A stretch of 64,000 nucleotides of DNA from Actinoallomurus purpureus (GCF_024055795.1 NZ_JAMXMY010000001.1:124001-188000); one strand, 5' to 3'. Numbered from the stretch's first letter, positions 19,053 to 28,627 are shown. Translations and numbers: made by a program. The notes: generated by a model from the sequence alone, not told the origin.

Positions 19053-22000
19053 CTACGGCTGGACGTCGATGGTGAAGGTGGACGTCGTGTTCCTGATGTC
19101 GACGGCGTTGTCGTTCATCTTGAGGTTGTGGAAGGTCACCGAGCCGACCGCCGGGCCCTGGCCGGCCTCGGGCAACTCATTCGCCCAGAGACCGAACCCC
19201 GACTTGGCGTCGTAGGCGTCGCCGCTCTTGTGCGCACCCGTGATGGTGATGTTGGTGAGCACGGTGTCGGCGACCGGGTTCAGCGGCGCACCGTTGACGT
19301 AGTCGGTCTGGAACATGATGCCTGAGTACGTCGGGTCGATGATGTCGACGTCACTGACCCGGATCGCCCGGAACTGCTTCGAGGCCGAGAACATCCAGAT
19401 CCCGGGGAAGGTCTGCGCGCCCCAGAAGTGGCCGCCGGCCCGCACGATCGAGATGTTGCTGAAGGTCGTCTGGTCCGGTCCGAAGTCCTCCATCGGGTAG
19501 CCGAAGTCCAGCGAGCTGATCGTGATGCCGGAGTAGGTCAACGTGTCGGCGATGTAGACGTTCTTGACGGTGTTGTCCTGCCCGCCGTACACCGCGACGC
19601 CCGCCGCACGCCACGGCAGGATCGCCGTGAGGTTCTGGAAGACGTTGTTCTTCTCGCCGGTGGCGCCGGAGTCGGTCGCGGCGAACAGCGCGAAGCTGTC
19701 GTCGCCAGTCGCGCGGGCCTCGTCGTTGGACACCAGGTTGTCCGAGCTGCCGTTGGTCATGTTGATGCCGTCGGCGAACGTGTCCCGGATCCGCGAGTTG
19801 GTGATCGTCATGTGGTCGGTGTTGTTGCCCCAGTACATGCAGACCATGTGCTCGACCCAGGTGTTGTCGATCGTGTCGTTCGCGACGTTCTGGAGGTCGA
19901 ACACCTTGCCCGGCCCGTCGATCCGCGAGGTGTAGTTGCCGAAGTAGGCGAAGCCGGAGAAGGTCGAGCCGTTCGCCGTCGCGTCCGCCCGGATCCCGAT
20001 GTCGGTGTTCTCCTGCCCCGTAGGCGCCTGGAACTGGGTGTACCAGGGGCCGGCGCCGATCAACTTGATCGCCTTGCCGTACACCTGGAGCTTGCCGGAT
20101 GTCTCGTACGTGCCCGCGGGCAGGTACACGCCGACCAGGGTGGAGTCCTGCCGCACCTTGTCCAGCGCGTTCTGCACGTCCTGCTGGGTGAAGCCGGCCG
20201 GCACCGCGTACTTGGCCGGGTCGGGGTTGGCGATGGGGGAGACCTGCTCGGTGTTGATGAAGTCGATCGAGTAGTAGGCCGCCGTGTTGGCCGTGTCCTT
20301 CTGCAGCCTGATCTTGTGCCCGGCCGGTACGGTCGTGCCGAGCATGGCGTGCGCCTCGTCGTAGATGTGCCGAGGCGAGGAGTCCGGCGAGTTGCCCGGG
20401 CTCGTCTCGCTGCCGTAGAGCCACGCGAAGTGCGAGGTCAGGTCGATGGCCTTGAGGAACGTCCCGTCGACGTAGACGTCGAGCGTCGCGTTGATCCCGC
20501 CGCCGCCCGGCGCGTCCGGGATGGCGAACCGGGTCACGAGCGTGTTGGTGCTCGCCTTCGTCGTCCACTCCACGCTGCTGCCGGTGGCGGTGAGCTTCAC
20601 CGCGCGGCGGCCGGACGCCTCACCGGCCAGGTCGCCGATCGTACGGTTCGGTCCGACGGTCGTCGCTCCGCCGGCCAGGACGCCGTCCTCGGCCTCGTAC
20701 ACGTCGTACGGCATGTTCGCGCCGCGTCCGACGAAGAACGGCGTGCTGCTGGTGTTGTTGGCCTGTTTGACAGGCAGCTCGTTCGTGTCATTGGCCAGCA
20801 CGACCTTGACGGTGTACTTGCCGTTCACCGCCGTCCACGATCCGAGGTTCACGGGGGCCGCGGTGGCGCCCGCGGCGATGGTCCCGCTGACCGAGCCGGT
20901 GAACGTCTTCACGGTCGCGTTGTTCGCGTCGAGGAGCGTGAGCGTGATGCCGTGCGACCCGGACCCGGAGGCCACGGTGCCCTGGTTCTTCACCGCGACG
21001 CTGAACGTCACATTGTTGCCGCTCGCGGGGTTGCCGGGTGTCCAGGTCACCGACGATGCGATCAGGTCGGAGCTGGCGACCGGCGCCACCGTCAGTGACG
21101 TCGGGTTGGTGTAGGAGTTGTTGTCCTCGTTCAGCTCCAGGATGTCGTCGGCCTCGTCGACCTTGGCGCTGAGCTGGTAGGTCCCCGCGTCACGGGTCCC
21201 GGCGGACGCGGTCACCGTGGTGGAGGCTCCGGCCGCGAGGGCGCCCACGGCCGCGGTGCCGACCTTCTGTCCGGCCAGGTAGAAGTTGACGTTGGTCGGG
21301 TCGGAGGCCGCCGTCCCGGTGTTCTTCACCGTCGCCGTGAGCGAGACGGCGTCGGTCTCGGTCGGCGACGCCGGGCTCCAGGACATGCCGCCGATCGTCA
21401 GGTCGGGCGCGGGGGCCGGGGTGCCGATGACCTGGAGTTCGGCGACCTGACCACCGGTGGCGCCGGAGTTGGCGGTGAACTTCAGCTGCACCTCGGCGGC
21501 CGTGGTGGTCACCGGGATCGTCACCGTGTTGCCGGACGCCGGATCGAAGGTGTACGTCGTGGCCGCGATGACGCTGGTGAAGTCGCCGGAGTGCTTCGGC
21601 CGGGCGAGTACCTCGATGGTCTGGGTGCGCCGGCCCCAAGAGGCGTCCGGGTTGAGCTTGACGACGACCGAGCTGATGTCGGCCTTCACCCGAAGGTTCA
21701 CCGTGAGGGTGTCCGGGTAGCTGTTCGTGGCCGCCTCCCAGTACGTGCCCACGTTGTCGTCGTTCGCGTTCGTCTCCACGAAGTCGTAGATGTGCGACGA
21801 GGCCGTGATCGGCTTACCGGCCGCGAGGTTGGTGCCGGTGCCGCCGCTGCCCGTACGGGTGACCGAGCCGCTGTCGGGTGACTGGTTGCCGGCGGCGTCC
21901 TTCGCCCGGACGAAGTAGGTGACGGTCACGGTGGCCGGCTGGGTGTCGGTGTAGGTCAGCACGTTCCCCGCGACGCTGCCGCGCAGTGCGCCGTTGGCGT

Positions 22001-22652
22001 ACACGTCATAACCGGTCACGCCCACGTTGTCCGTGGCGGCGTTCCAGGTCAGCTTGATCTGACCCGTGCTGGGCTCGGTGTAGGCCAGGTTCGTCGGCGC
22101 GGTCGGCGGCTGCTGGTCGCCGGTGCTCGGCCCGTACACCTCGAACTCCGACACCTGCCCGGCCGGCCAGCCGGTGTTGGCGGTGATGTTCAGGCGCAGG
22201 TACCGCGTGACGACGGTGTTGAACCCGATGGTCACCGTGTTGTTGCTCGCGGGGTCGAACGTGTGCCCCGCCGAGCCGACGATGTCGGTGTAGTTCGCGC
22301 CGTTGGTGCTGCCCTGGACCGCGAAGGTCTCGGTCCGGGCGCCCCAGTTGGCGGTCGGCAGCTTCAGCACGACCTTGTCGGTGCTGACCGCCGCGCCGAG
22401 GTCCACCTGGATCCACTGCGGGAAGGCGTTGTTGGCGCTCTCCCAGTACGTCGACTGGTTTCCGTCGTTGGCGTTGGCAGGGGTGTACACGTCGGTGTAG
22501 CTGCTGGCGGAGACGGTCTTTCCCGCCGCCAGGTTGGGGCCGTCCGCGGCGGACGCGGGCGATACCAACCCGAGGACGGCGGCCGTGGAGGTGAGGAGGC
22601 TGATGACAGCGCTTCCAGCGAGGAACCGCAGCCATGCGTGCTTCGGTCTCAT
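19053..22652 (-). CDS. Secreted GH87-type alpha-1,3-glucanase (mycodextranase family), multi-modular
   Basis: A 1199-residue exported protein. Its parts are a signal peptide (to about 36), discoidin module (38-174), fibronectin III (184-266), a second discoidin-like module (275-410), two CARDB Ig domains (415-523, 527-640) and a catalytic right-handed beta-helix region (about 648-1199) opening with YDVYEAEDGVLAGG. Acidic residues cluster as D961 in FADGIN and D984-D985 in GDDSFA. This D-x22-DD spacing, with the modular architecture, matches GH87 alpha-1,3-glucanases. Those enzymes attack fungal-wall or dental alpha-1,3-glucan. The ATG at 22652 has GAGAGG four bases upstream; earlier in-frame starts lack a signal peptide. 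It is divergent from ROK2. Confidence 0.82.
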   Translation of the reverse strand: MRPKHAWLRFLAGSAVISLLTSTAAVLGLVSPASAADGPNLAAGKTVSASSYTDVYTPANANDGNQSTYWESANNAFPQWIQVDLGAAVSTDKVVLKLPTANWGARTETFAVQGSTNGANYTDIVGSAGHTFDPASNNTVTIGFNTVVTRYLRLNITANTGWPAGQVSEFEVYGPSTGDQQPPTAPTNLAYTEPSTGQIKLTWNAATDNVGVTGYDVYANGALRGSVAGNVLTYTDTQPATVTVTYFVRAKDAAGNQSPDSGSVTRTGSGGTGTNLAAGKPITASSHIYDFVETNANDDNVGTYWEAATNSYPDTLTVNLRVKADISSVVVKLNPDASWGRRTQTIEVLARPKHSGDFTSVIAATTYTFDPASGNTVTIPVTTTAAEVQLKFTANSGATGGQVAELQVIGTPAPAPDLTIGGMSWSPASPTETDAVSLTATVKNTGTAASDPTNVNFYLAGQKVGTAAVGALAAGASTTVTASAGTRDAGTYQLSAKVDEADDILELNEDNNSYTNPTSLTVAPVASSDLIASSVTWTPGNPASGNNVTFSVAVKNQGTVASGSGSHGITLTLLDANNATVKTFTGSVSGTIAAGATAAPVNLGSWTAVNGKYTVKVVLANDTNELPVKQANNTSSTPFFVGRGANMPYDVYEAEDGVLAGGATTVGPNRTIGDLAGEASGRRAVKLTATGSSVEWTTKASTNTLVTRFAIPDAPGGGGINATLDVYVDGTFLKAIDLTSHFAWLYGSETSPGNSPDSSPRHIYDEAHAMLGTTVPAGHKIRLQKDTANTAAYYSIDFINTEQVSPIANPDPAKYAVPAGFTQQDVQNALDKVRQDSTLVGVYLPAGTYETSGKLQVYGKAIKLIGAGPWYTQFQAPTGQENTDIGIRADATANGSTFSGFAYFGNYTSRIDGPGKVFDLQNVANDTIDNTWVEHMVCMYWGNNTDHMTITNSRIRDTFADGINMTNGSSDNLVSNDEARATGDDSFALFAATDSGATGEKNNVFQNLTAILPWRAAGVAVYGGQDNTVKNVYIADTLTYSGITISSLDFGYPMEDFGPDQTTFSNISIVRAGGHFWGAQTFPGIWMFSASKQFRAIRVSDVDIIDPTYSGIMFQTDYVNGAPLNPVADTVLTNITITGAHKSGDAYDAKSGFGLWANELPEAGQGPAVGSVTFHNLKMNDNAVDIRNTTSTFTIDVQP

Positions 22653-23036
22653 TGCGCCTCTCGTTTCGAACAGCGCCGACCCGAATCGCGGGCGGGCGCT
22701 TGGGCGGGGCCACACGCCAGGCGAGGCCTGTGGGGGACACAACACCGAGGCTAAATTTCTTGACAATTCATTGCAAGAACAGAACAGAAAGATGGCATCG
22801 TGCTCAGGCGGAGGCGTCGAGGCCCGGGCCACCGCTCAGCCGGCAGGCGTCACCAGGCAGAGCGCGGTATTGATCGATATCGGACGAAGTGCGGGGACGG
22901 TGGGGGTGGAAGAGGGGCCCGTGGCACGAATTTCTCCGATTTTGCGCCTTAAATCAAGTCAAAGCACAGAATCGGTAGGCAATTTCGCCGATGATGCTTG
23001 CTAGCCTGACAGGAACGCATCGAAGCCGAGGAGCCT
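22653..23036. promoter_or_regulatory. Divergent intergenic region GH87 / ROK2
   Basis: A 384-base region without a gene, AT-rich at 22750-22800 and 22920-23000. It should hold the GH87 promoter (minus) and ROK2 promoter (plus). AGCCTGACAGG at 23003-23013, 24 bases before the ROK2 start, resembles half of the ROK1 palindrome. No better-defined element could be resolved by eye. Confidence 0.5.
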
Positions 23037-24263
23037 GTGATCGATACCCCACTGAATCTTCGCGAGGTGGGGCGGCTCCGGGTCCTCGAGGCGCTGCACC
23101 ACGTGGGCCGGTCGAGTCGTTCGCAGCTCACGAGGCTCACCGGCCTGTCCCGCGCGACCGTCTCCTCGATCGTCGCCGACCTGCTGTCCGCCGGTCTGAT
23201 CGAAGAGGCTCCGGACACCTCGGAGCCGGAGGGCAGGCCGACCGGCCGGCCGGCGCAGCCCCTGACGCTGATTCCCTCCGCCGCCTACGCGGTCGGGGCG
23301 GACATCGGCCATCAGCAGGTCCGTGTCGCCGTATGTGATCTCAACGGAGACCCGATCTGGGACACCGTTGTGGCAGGCGACACCGACCGGGCACCGCGCG
23401 AGACCCTCGACCTCACCGCGGACCTGATCCAGCAGGCGATCCGCGAGAAGGACATCGCCCTCGGCGACGTCCTGGGGCTGGGCGTCGACATCGCCACTCC
23501 GGTCCGCACCGCCGACGGCGCCCTGGAGGCGCACGGCATCATGCCCGGCTGGGTCGGGGTGCGGCCGGGCCGTGAACTGGAGGAGAGGACCGGGTTGACG
23601 GCCCAGGTCGCCAACGACGCCGATGCCGGCGCCCTCGCCGAGCGTCTGTACGGCGCCGGGCGCGGCACGTCCGACATGATCTACATCAGGCTCTCCACCG
23701 GCATCGGCGCGGGAATCGTGAGCGGCGGCCGGCCGCTGACCGGCGTGGGCGGTCTCGCCGGCGAAATCGGTCACGTCGTGTCCGACCCCCGTGGCGGCAT
23801 CTGCCGATGTGGAAACCGCGGTTGCTTGGGGACCGTGGCCGGCCCGGCCGCCATCGCCCGGCTCCTGGAGCAGAGCTGGGGCCGCCGCGTCACCGTCCCC
23901 GATCTCCTGCGGTTGATCGATGAGGGCGACAGGGGTGCCGTCCGCGCCCTGGAGGACGCCGCCGAGCACATCGGCATCGTCCTGGCCGACCTCGTCACCC
24001 TGCTGAATCCGGAATTGATCGTCGTCGGCGGTGATCTCGCGGCCGCCGGACCGCTGCTCTTCGCGCCGCTGGAACGCGCGATCCGGCGCTACGCCCTGGC
24101 TCCCGCCGCGGAGGCCGTCACCGTCGTGCCGGGTGAACTCCGCGACCAGGCCGAGGTGCGCGGTGCCGCCGGCATGGTCCTCGCGCACGCGCCCCGGATA
24201 CTGGCCGACCGACTCGCCGCCGCCGAACGCGGCGGAGACCATCACCCGGTCACCACCGAATAG
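23037..24263 (+). CDS. ROK-family transcriptional repressor (ROK2)
   Basis: A 408-residue paralog of ROK1. Winged HTH (SQLTRLTGLSRATVSSIVADLL) is followed by the ROK domain with DIGHQQVRVAV, VANDADAGALAE and the zinc site CRCGNRGCLG. It starts at GTG 23037 after GAGGAG with a 3-base gap. Compared with ROK1 it has an expanded linker (DTSEPEGRPTGRP) after the HTH. It is divergent from the GH87-like gene, which it probably controls in response to a sugar released from the polymer. Confidence 0.93.
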   Translation: MIDTPLNLREVGRLRVLEALHHVGRSSRSQLTRLTGLSRATVSSIVADLLSAGLIEEAPDTSEPEGRPTGRPAQPLTLIPSAAYAVGADIGHQQVRVAVCDLNGDPIWDTVVAGDTDRAPRETLDLTADLIQQAIREKDIALGDVLGLGVDIATPVRTADGALEAHGIMPGWVGVRPGRELEERTGLTAQVANDADAGALAERLYGAGRGTSDMIYIRLSTGIGAGIVSGGRPLTGVGGLAGEIGHVVSDPRGGICRCGNRGCLGTVAGPAAIARLLEQSWGRRVTVPDLLRLIDEGDRGAVRALEDAAEHIGIVLADLVTLLNPELIVVGGDLAAAGPLLFAPLERAIRRYALAPAAEAVTVVPGELRDQAEVRGAAGMVLAHAPRILADRLAAAERGGDHHPVTTE

Positions 24264-24402
24264 CGGCGCCCGCGTCCGGCCGAGGCCGCGGAGGCTCGAG
24301 GCCGCCGTCGCCGCGCCGGACCCGCGCCGCCCATCTCTCGCGCAGAAACCTCTGGTCGGCGGCTATTGTGCGAGCGAAATCGTGGTGTTACATTCTCGCG
24401 TA

Positions 24403-24418
24403 GTCGAATCAATTCGAC
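24403..24418. promoter_or_regulatory. LacI-type operator, site 1
   Basis: GTCGAATCAATTCGAC is a perfect 7-bp inverted repeat with a 2-base spacer, 17 bases upstream of the LacI-family gene at 24436. The inner 14 bases recur exactly at 25473-25486 before the importer operon, indicating autoregulation plus operon control by the same repressor. Confidence 0.75.
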
Positions 24419-24435
24419 AGCGAGGAGCTTGCACG

Positions 24436-25437
24436 ATGGCGGTGACGATCGCGGACGTGGCCCGCCGCGCGGGCGTGGCCCGCAGCACGGTGTCATATGT
24501 CCTTAGTGGCGCGCGATCGATCTCCCCGGAGACCAAGCGGCGTGTCGAGCAGGCCATCGAGGAGCTGCAGTTCCGGCCGCATGTCGGCGCGCGGTCGATT
24601 CGTACCCGCCGCAACGGGGTCATCGCGATGGCCCTGCCGATGGTGCACGGACCCGACGCCCAGGTGCAGATGCCCTATGTGTGGGCGGCCCTGACGGCGG
24701 CACAGGATGCGGGGCTGAAGCTCCTGATGCTCACGGATGACGACGGCGAAGCGGCGATCCGTGACGCGGTGTTGGGGTCGCTCGTCGACGGTGTGATGCT
24801 GATGGAGGTTCAGCGGCACGACCCCCGGGTCGGGCTGCTCGGCTCGCTCAAATGCCCAGCCGTGATCGTCGGCACGCCCGAGGAGAAGGCTCACCTGCCG
24901 TGTGTGGACTTCGACCTCGGGCTCGCAGGACGGTTGTGCGCGGAGCACCTGCTGGAGCTGGGACACACCCGCGTCGGTTATCTCGGGGGGGCTGAGGAGA
25001 CGTTCCGCAGGGGCGTCGCGTACGCGATCCACGCTCGTGACAGTGCGCTGTACTCGTTGCGTGCCGGCCGGGCCGAGGCATCGTGGACGCCGTGCGACGG
25101 CTCACCCGCCGATGTCGACGTGGCCGTTGACACGCTGCTCTCGCAGACTCCCGGCCTGTCCGCGCTGATCGTGTACAACGAGCGCGCGCTGCCACTGGTC
25201 ATCGACTGCCTGTCCGCACGCGGGCTCCATGCCCCCGAGGACATCTCGGTCATGGCCATATGCCCGGAGGCGCAACGCTCCCAGCTCCGGTTCACCGCCG
25301 TGTCGCTACCGGTCGAGGAACTCGCCCGTACGGCGGTCCGCCTGCTGGCCGGCGTCCTCAATGGCGATCCCCAACCGCCCGCCACGATCCTCGCCCCAGC
25401 GCTGAAGATCGGTGACACCACCGCCCCCAGGAGATAG
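24436..25437 (+). CDS. LacI-family transcriptional repressor
   Basis: A 333-residue regulator with N-terminal HTH (TIADVARRAGVARSTVSYVLSG) and a sugar-binding sensor domain (about 62-333, with LGHTRVGYLGG). The ATG at 24436 is chosen because the HTH begins there and GAGGAG lies 8 bases upstream. The frame is open further upstream only by chance. It directly precedes a CUT1 importer operon (60 bases), and identical palindromes lie before both. It therefore probably represses itself and the importer/GH31/GH39-like genes until an oligosaccharide inducer binds. Confidence 0.94.
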   Translation: MAVTIADVARRAGVARSTVSYVLSGARSISPETKRRVEQAIEELQFRPHVGARSIRTRRNGVIAMALPMVHGPDAQVQMPYVWAALTAAQDAGLKLLMLTDDDGEAAIRDAVLGSLVDGVMLMEVQRHDPRVGLLGSLKCPAVIVGTPEEKAHLPCVDFDLGLAGRLCAEHLLELGHTRVGYLGGAEETFRRGVAYAIHARDSALYSLRAGRAEASWTPCDGSPADVDVAVDTLLSQTPGLSALIVYNERALPLVIDCLSARGLHAPEDISVMAICPEAQRSQLRFTAVSLPVEELARTAVRLLAGVLNGDPQPPATILAPALKIGDTTAPRR

Positions 25438-25471
25438 ACGTACGCCGCGACCATGCGCCGTCGCGCAGGTT

Positions 25472-25487
25472 GTCGAATCAATTCGAA
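25472..25487. promoter_or_regulatory. LacI-type operator, site 2
   Basis: GTCGAATCAATTCGAA shares 15 of 16 bases with site 1, including the whole 14-base palindromic core. It ends 10 bases before the binding-protein ATG and abuts its ribosome binding site (GAAAGG), so a bound repressor would block elongation or promoter use. Confidence 0.75.
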
Positions 25488-25497
25488 AGGCACGGAC

Positions 25498-26751
25498 ATG
25501 AACCTTCTCCCCCCGCGGCTTCGCGGCATGACCGCCGGCCGGTGCGCGCTCGCGCTCGCCGTCGCATCGTCGTTGGCGCTGTCGGCATGTGGCTCCGGCG
25601 ATGGCGGCGGGAGCGGATCAGAGGCGGGGTCGCTGACCGAGACCGACTACTACGACTCCGCGCCGCAGAACACGCAGTTGCCCAAGGTGCTCGACGAGTG
25701 CGGCGACCAGGTCGGCGTGAAAATCGTCCACCAGGAGGTTCCGCGCGCGCAGTTCATGCCCAAGCTGTTGCAGCAGGCGTCGTCCCGTTCTCTTCCGGAC
25801 CTCGCACTGGTCGACAATCCGGACCTGCAGCAGCTCGCAGCCACCGGCGGCCTCGTACCGCTGTCCCAGGCGGGCCTGTCCACGGGCGTCCTCTATCCGT
25901 CGATCGTCGCCGCCGGCCGATACCAGGGTGAGACGTACGGGATCGCGCCGGGGGTCAACGGCCTGGCGCTGTTCTACAACAAGGACATGTTCGCTTCGGC
26001 CGGTCTTACGCCGCCGACCACGTGGGACCAGTTGACCGCCGACGCGAAGAAGCTGACCCAGGGCAAGCGGTACGGCATGGCGTTCTCCGCCGTCGGCACG
26101 GAGGAGGGCAGCTTCCAGTTCGAGCCCTTCTTCTGGACCGCCGGGGCGAGCCTGAAGAACCTGAACTCACCGCAGGCGGTCCAGGCCCTCACGCTGTGGA
26201 AGACCTTGGTCGACCAGGGCTCTGCGTCGAAGTCGGTGGTGACGTGGACACAGACGGACATCAACGACCAGTTCGCCGCCGGCAACGTCGCGATGATGAT
26301 CAACGGTCCCTGGCAGTTGCCCAAACTGAACGCGAAGAAGGATCTGCACTTCGGCATCGCGCCGATCCCGGTGCCCTCGTCCTCGGCCAAGCCGGTCACC
26401 CCGCTCGGCGGTGAGGTGTGGACGGTCGGGCACAGTGACCGGGCCCGCGAACGCAAGGCCGTCGCGGTCGTGAAGTGCCTGCTCGATCCGGAGCACAGCC
26501 TGGAATGGTCGAAGGCCGCCGGCTACATCCCGAGCGACCGAGCCGCCGCGGCACGGCTCGCGGCGAGCGACCCCCAGCTGGCGGCGTTCGTCACCGAGGT
26601 GGGTACGGCGCAGGCGCGTACCGCCGAGCTGGGCACGGGCTACCCCAAGGTCAGCGAGGCGCTGTGGACGGCGCTGCAGGCCTGCCTGGTCGGCGGTAAG
26701 ACACCGCAGGCGGCGCTTGCCGAGGCCCAGTCGAAGACGACGAAGTCCTGA
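25498..26751 (+). CDS. Sugar ABC transporter substrate-binding lipoprotein
   Basis: A 417-residue family-1 solute-binding protein. The signal peptide ends at the lipobox LALSAC, with the lipidated Cys at about residue 31. Typical features are PTTWDQLTADAKKL and the substrate-cleft region GNVAMMINGPWQLP. The ATG at 25498 follows GAAAGG with a 7-base gap. It is the first gene of the importer operon and carries the repressor palindrome in its leader. The ligand is unknown; the downstream GH31 and GH39-like enzymes suggest a xylo- or gluco-oligosaccharide. Confidence 0.93.
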   Translation: MNLLPPRLRGMTAGRCALALAVASSLALSACGSGDGGGSGSEAGSLTETDYYDSAPQNTQLPKVLDECGDQVGVKIVHQEVPRAQFMPKLLQQASSRSLPDLALVDNPDLQQLAATGGLVPLSQAGLSTGVLYPSIVAAGRYQGETYGIAPGVNGLALFYNKDMFASAGLTPPTTWDQLTADAKKLTQGKRYGMAFSAVGTEEGSFQFEPFFWTAGASLKNLNSPQAVQALTLWKTLVDQGSASKSVVTWTQTDINDQFAAGNVAMMINGPWQLPKLNAKKDLHFGIAPIPVPSSSAKPVTPLGGEVWTVGHSDRARERKAVAVVKCLLDPEHSLEWSKAAGYIPSDRAAAARLAASDPQLAAFVTEVGTAQARTAELGTGYPKVSEALWTALQACLVGGKTPQAALAEAQSKTTKS

Positions 26752-26758
26752 TCGGCGG

Positions 26759-27730
26759 ATGCGGATGTCCACGAGTGTCTCGCCGAGGGCGCGCTTCGCG
26801 GTGAGGTCGGCCGGCCGCCGTGCCGAACGCGGACGGCCACGGTCGTCGCGGTCACGCTGGAGCGCGGTCGGGTTCATCGTGCCCGCTTGGGCGTACGTCG
26901 CCTGCTTCTACCTCTATCCGCTGGTCAGCAACGTGCGGATGGGATTTCAGAACTACACGGTGGCGTCGTTCTACACCGGGAGGGCGCCGTACGTCGGCCT
27001 GGCGAACTACCGTGCGGTCCTGCATGGTTCGGAGTTCTGGCCGACCGTGGCGAACACCGTCGTCTTCACCGTCGCGTCGCTGGTGGTCCAGTTCTCGATC
27101 GGTCTCGCGCTGGCGATGTTCTTCCGCCGGGCGTTCCCGCTGAACGGCACGTTGCGCTCGCTGCTGTTGGTGCCGTGGCTGCTTCCGCTGGTCGTGTCCG
27201 GCACGGTCTGGCGGTGGATGCTCGACAACGACTCGGGCGTCCTCAATCAGGCGCTACTGCAGCTGCACGTGGTCGGCCATCCGGTGCCGTGGCTGGTCAG
27301 CACGAAGATGTCGCTGATCGCGGTCACGCTCGTCAACATCTGGGTCGGCATTCCGTTCAACATGGTGATCTTGTACGGCGGGCTGCAGGCCATCCCCGAA
27401 CAGGTCCACGAGGCCGCGGCGATCGACGGCGCCGGAGCGTGGCAGCGGTTCCGGCACGTCACCCTGCCGCTGCTGCGCCCGGTGGCGCTCGTCGTGCTGA
27501 CGTTGGGTCTCATCTACACCATCAAGGTCTTCGACATCATCATGATCGTCACGCAGGGCGGCCCGGTGCACTCCTCGCAGACCCTCACCACGTACGCCTA
27601 CGACCTGTCGTTCCAGGAGCTCACCTTCGGTCGTGGCGCCGCCGTCGGCAACGTTCTGATCCTCGTCGCGATCGTGTTCGCCGCGGTCTACCTGCGCTCC
27701 ACCCGCGAGACGGAAGGAGGGACCCGATGA
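26759..27730 (+). CDS. Carbohydrate ABC transporter permease (MalF-type)
   Basis: A 323-residue CUT1 permease with an Arg-rich N-terminus and six predicted membrane spans. The EAA loop is QVHEAAAIDGAGAWQRF. It begins 7 bases after the binding-protein stop. The start may be 26759 or the second ATG at 26765, and the ribosome binding site is weak, suggesting translational coupling. Its stop overlaps the start of the next permease (ATGA). Confidence 0.92.
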   Translation: MRMSTSVSPRARFAVRSAGRRAERGRPRSSRSRWSAVGFIVPAWAYVACFYLYPLVSNVRMGFQNYTVASFYTGRAPYVGLANYRAVLHGSEFWPTVANTVVFTVASLVVQFSIGLALAMFFRRAFPLNGTLRSLLLVPWLLPLVVSGTVWRWMLDNDSGVLNQALLQLHVVGHPVPWLVSTKMSLIAVTLVNIWVGIPFNMVILYGGLQAIPEQVHEAAAIDGAGAWQRFRHVTLPLLRPVALVVLTLGLIYTIKVFDIIMIVTQGGPVHSSQTLTTYAYDLSFQELTFGRGAAVGNVLILVAIVFAAVYLRSTRETEGGTR

Positions 27731-28584
27731 CGCCCCGCACCGTCGCGCCGGTCCGGCGACACCGGGGAAGAGGGGGACGCCGAGCCGCCGCCACGGCCGT
27801 CGGCGTACTCATCCTCGCCGTGATGCTGTTCCCGCTGTACTGGATGCTGAACGCCTCATTGCTGCGGCCTGAGGACCTGGTCAGCGGCTCGCCGACGTGG
27901 CTTCCGCTGCACGGCACGCTCTCCGGCTACCGTGCCGCTCTGTCCAGCCAGGGCGGGCATCTGCTCGTCAGCCTGGGGATCTCACTCGGCACGGTCGCGG
28001 TCACGTTGCTGGTCGCGGCGCCGGCGGCGTACGGCATGGCGAAGCTGCGCGCGCCGAGCCGGCGTGCGCTGCTGTTCGCCCTGCTCATCGCGCAGATGGT
28101 GCCGGGGATCGTGATGGCGAACGCCCTCTATACGGCCGCCGACCGGCTCGGACTGATCAATTCGCCGTTCGCCCTGATCCTCGCTGACTCGACGCTGTCC
28201 GTCCCGTTCGCGACGCTGATCCTGCAGTCGTTCCTGCGCGGCGTGCCCGACGAGCTCAGCGAGGCGGCCCAGATCGACGGCGCGTCCCGGCTGCGGACCT
28301 TCGTCTCGGTGATCCTGCCCGTCAGCCGCAACGCCCTGATCACCGCCGGGCTGTTCTCGTTCCTGTTCGCGTGGGGCGACTTCCTGTTCGGCGTCACCTT
28401 GACCTCACGAGACGAGCACGCCCCGGTCACCGTCGGCATCTACCGCTTCATCGGCGCCCACCTGACCGACTGGAACAGCGTCATGGCCACCGGCGTCATC
28501 GCGTCGATCCCGGCCGCGATTCTTCTCGTGGTCGCGCAACGGTACGTCGCCGCGGGCATCGGCAGTGGCGCGGTCAAGGACTGA
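27727..28584 (+). CDS. Carbohydrate ABC transporter permease (MalG-type)
   Basis: A 285-residue CUT1 permease starting in an ATGA overlap with the MalF-type gene, with GGAGGG upstream. Membrane segments begin at TAVGVLILAVMLFPLYWML. The EAA loop is ELSEAAQIDGASRLRTF. No ATPase gene accompanies the pair, so an MsiK-like shared ATPase is inferred. It is followed 43 bases later by the GH31 gene. Confidence 0.93.
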   Translation: MTPRTVAPVRRHRGRGGRRAAATAVGVLILAVMLFPLYWMLNASLLRPEDLVSGSPTWLPLHGTLSGYRAALSSQGGHLLVSLGISLGTVAVTLLVAAPAAYGMAKLRAPSRRALLFALLIAQMVPGIVMANALYTAADRLGLINSPFALILADSTLSVPFATLILQSFLRGVPDELSEAAQIDGASRLRTFVSVILPVSRNALITAGLFSFLFAWGDFLFGVTLTSRDEHAPVTVGIYRFIGAHLTDWNSVMATGVIASIPAAILLVVAQRYVAAGIGSGAVKD

Positions 28585-28627
28585 ACGCCGGGTCGTTCCC
28601 CTTCCCACTTTCCCTGAAGGAGACAGA

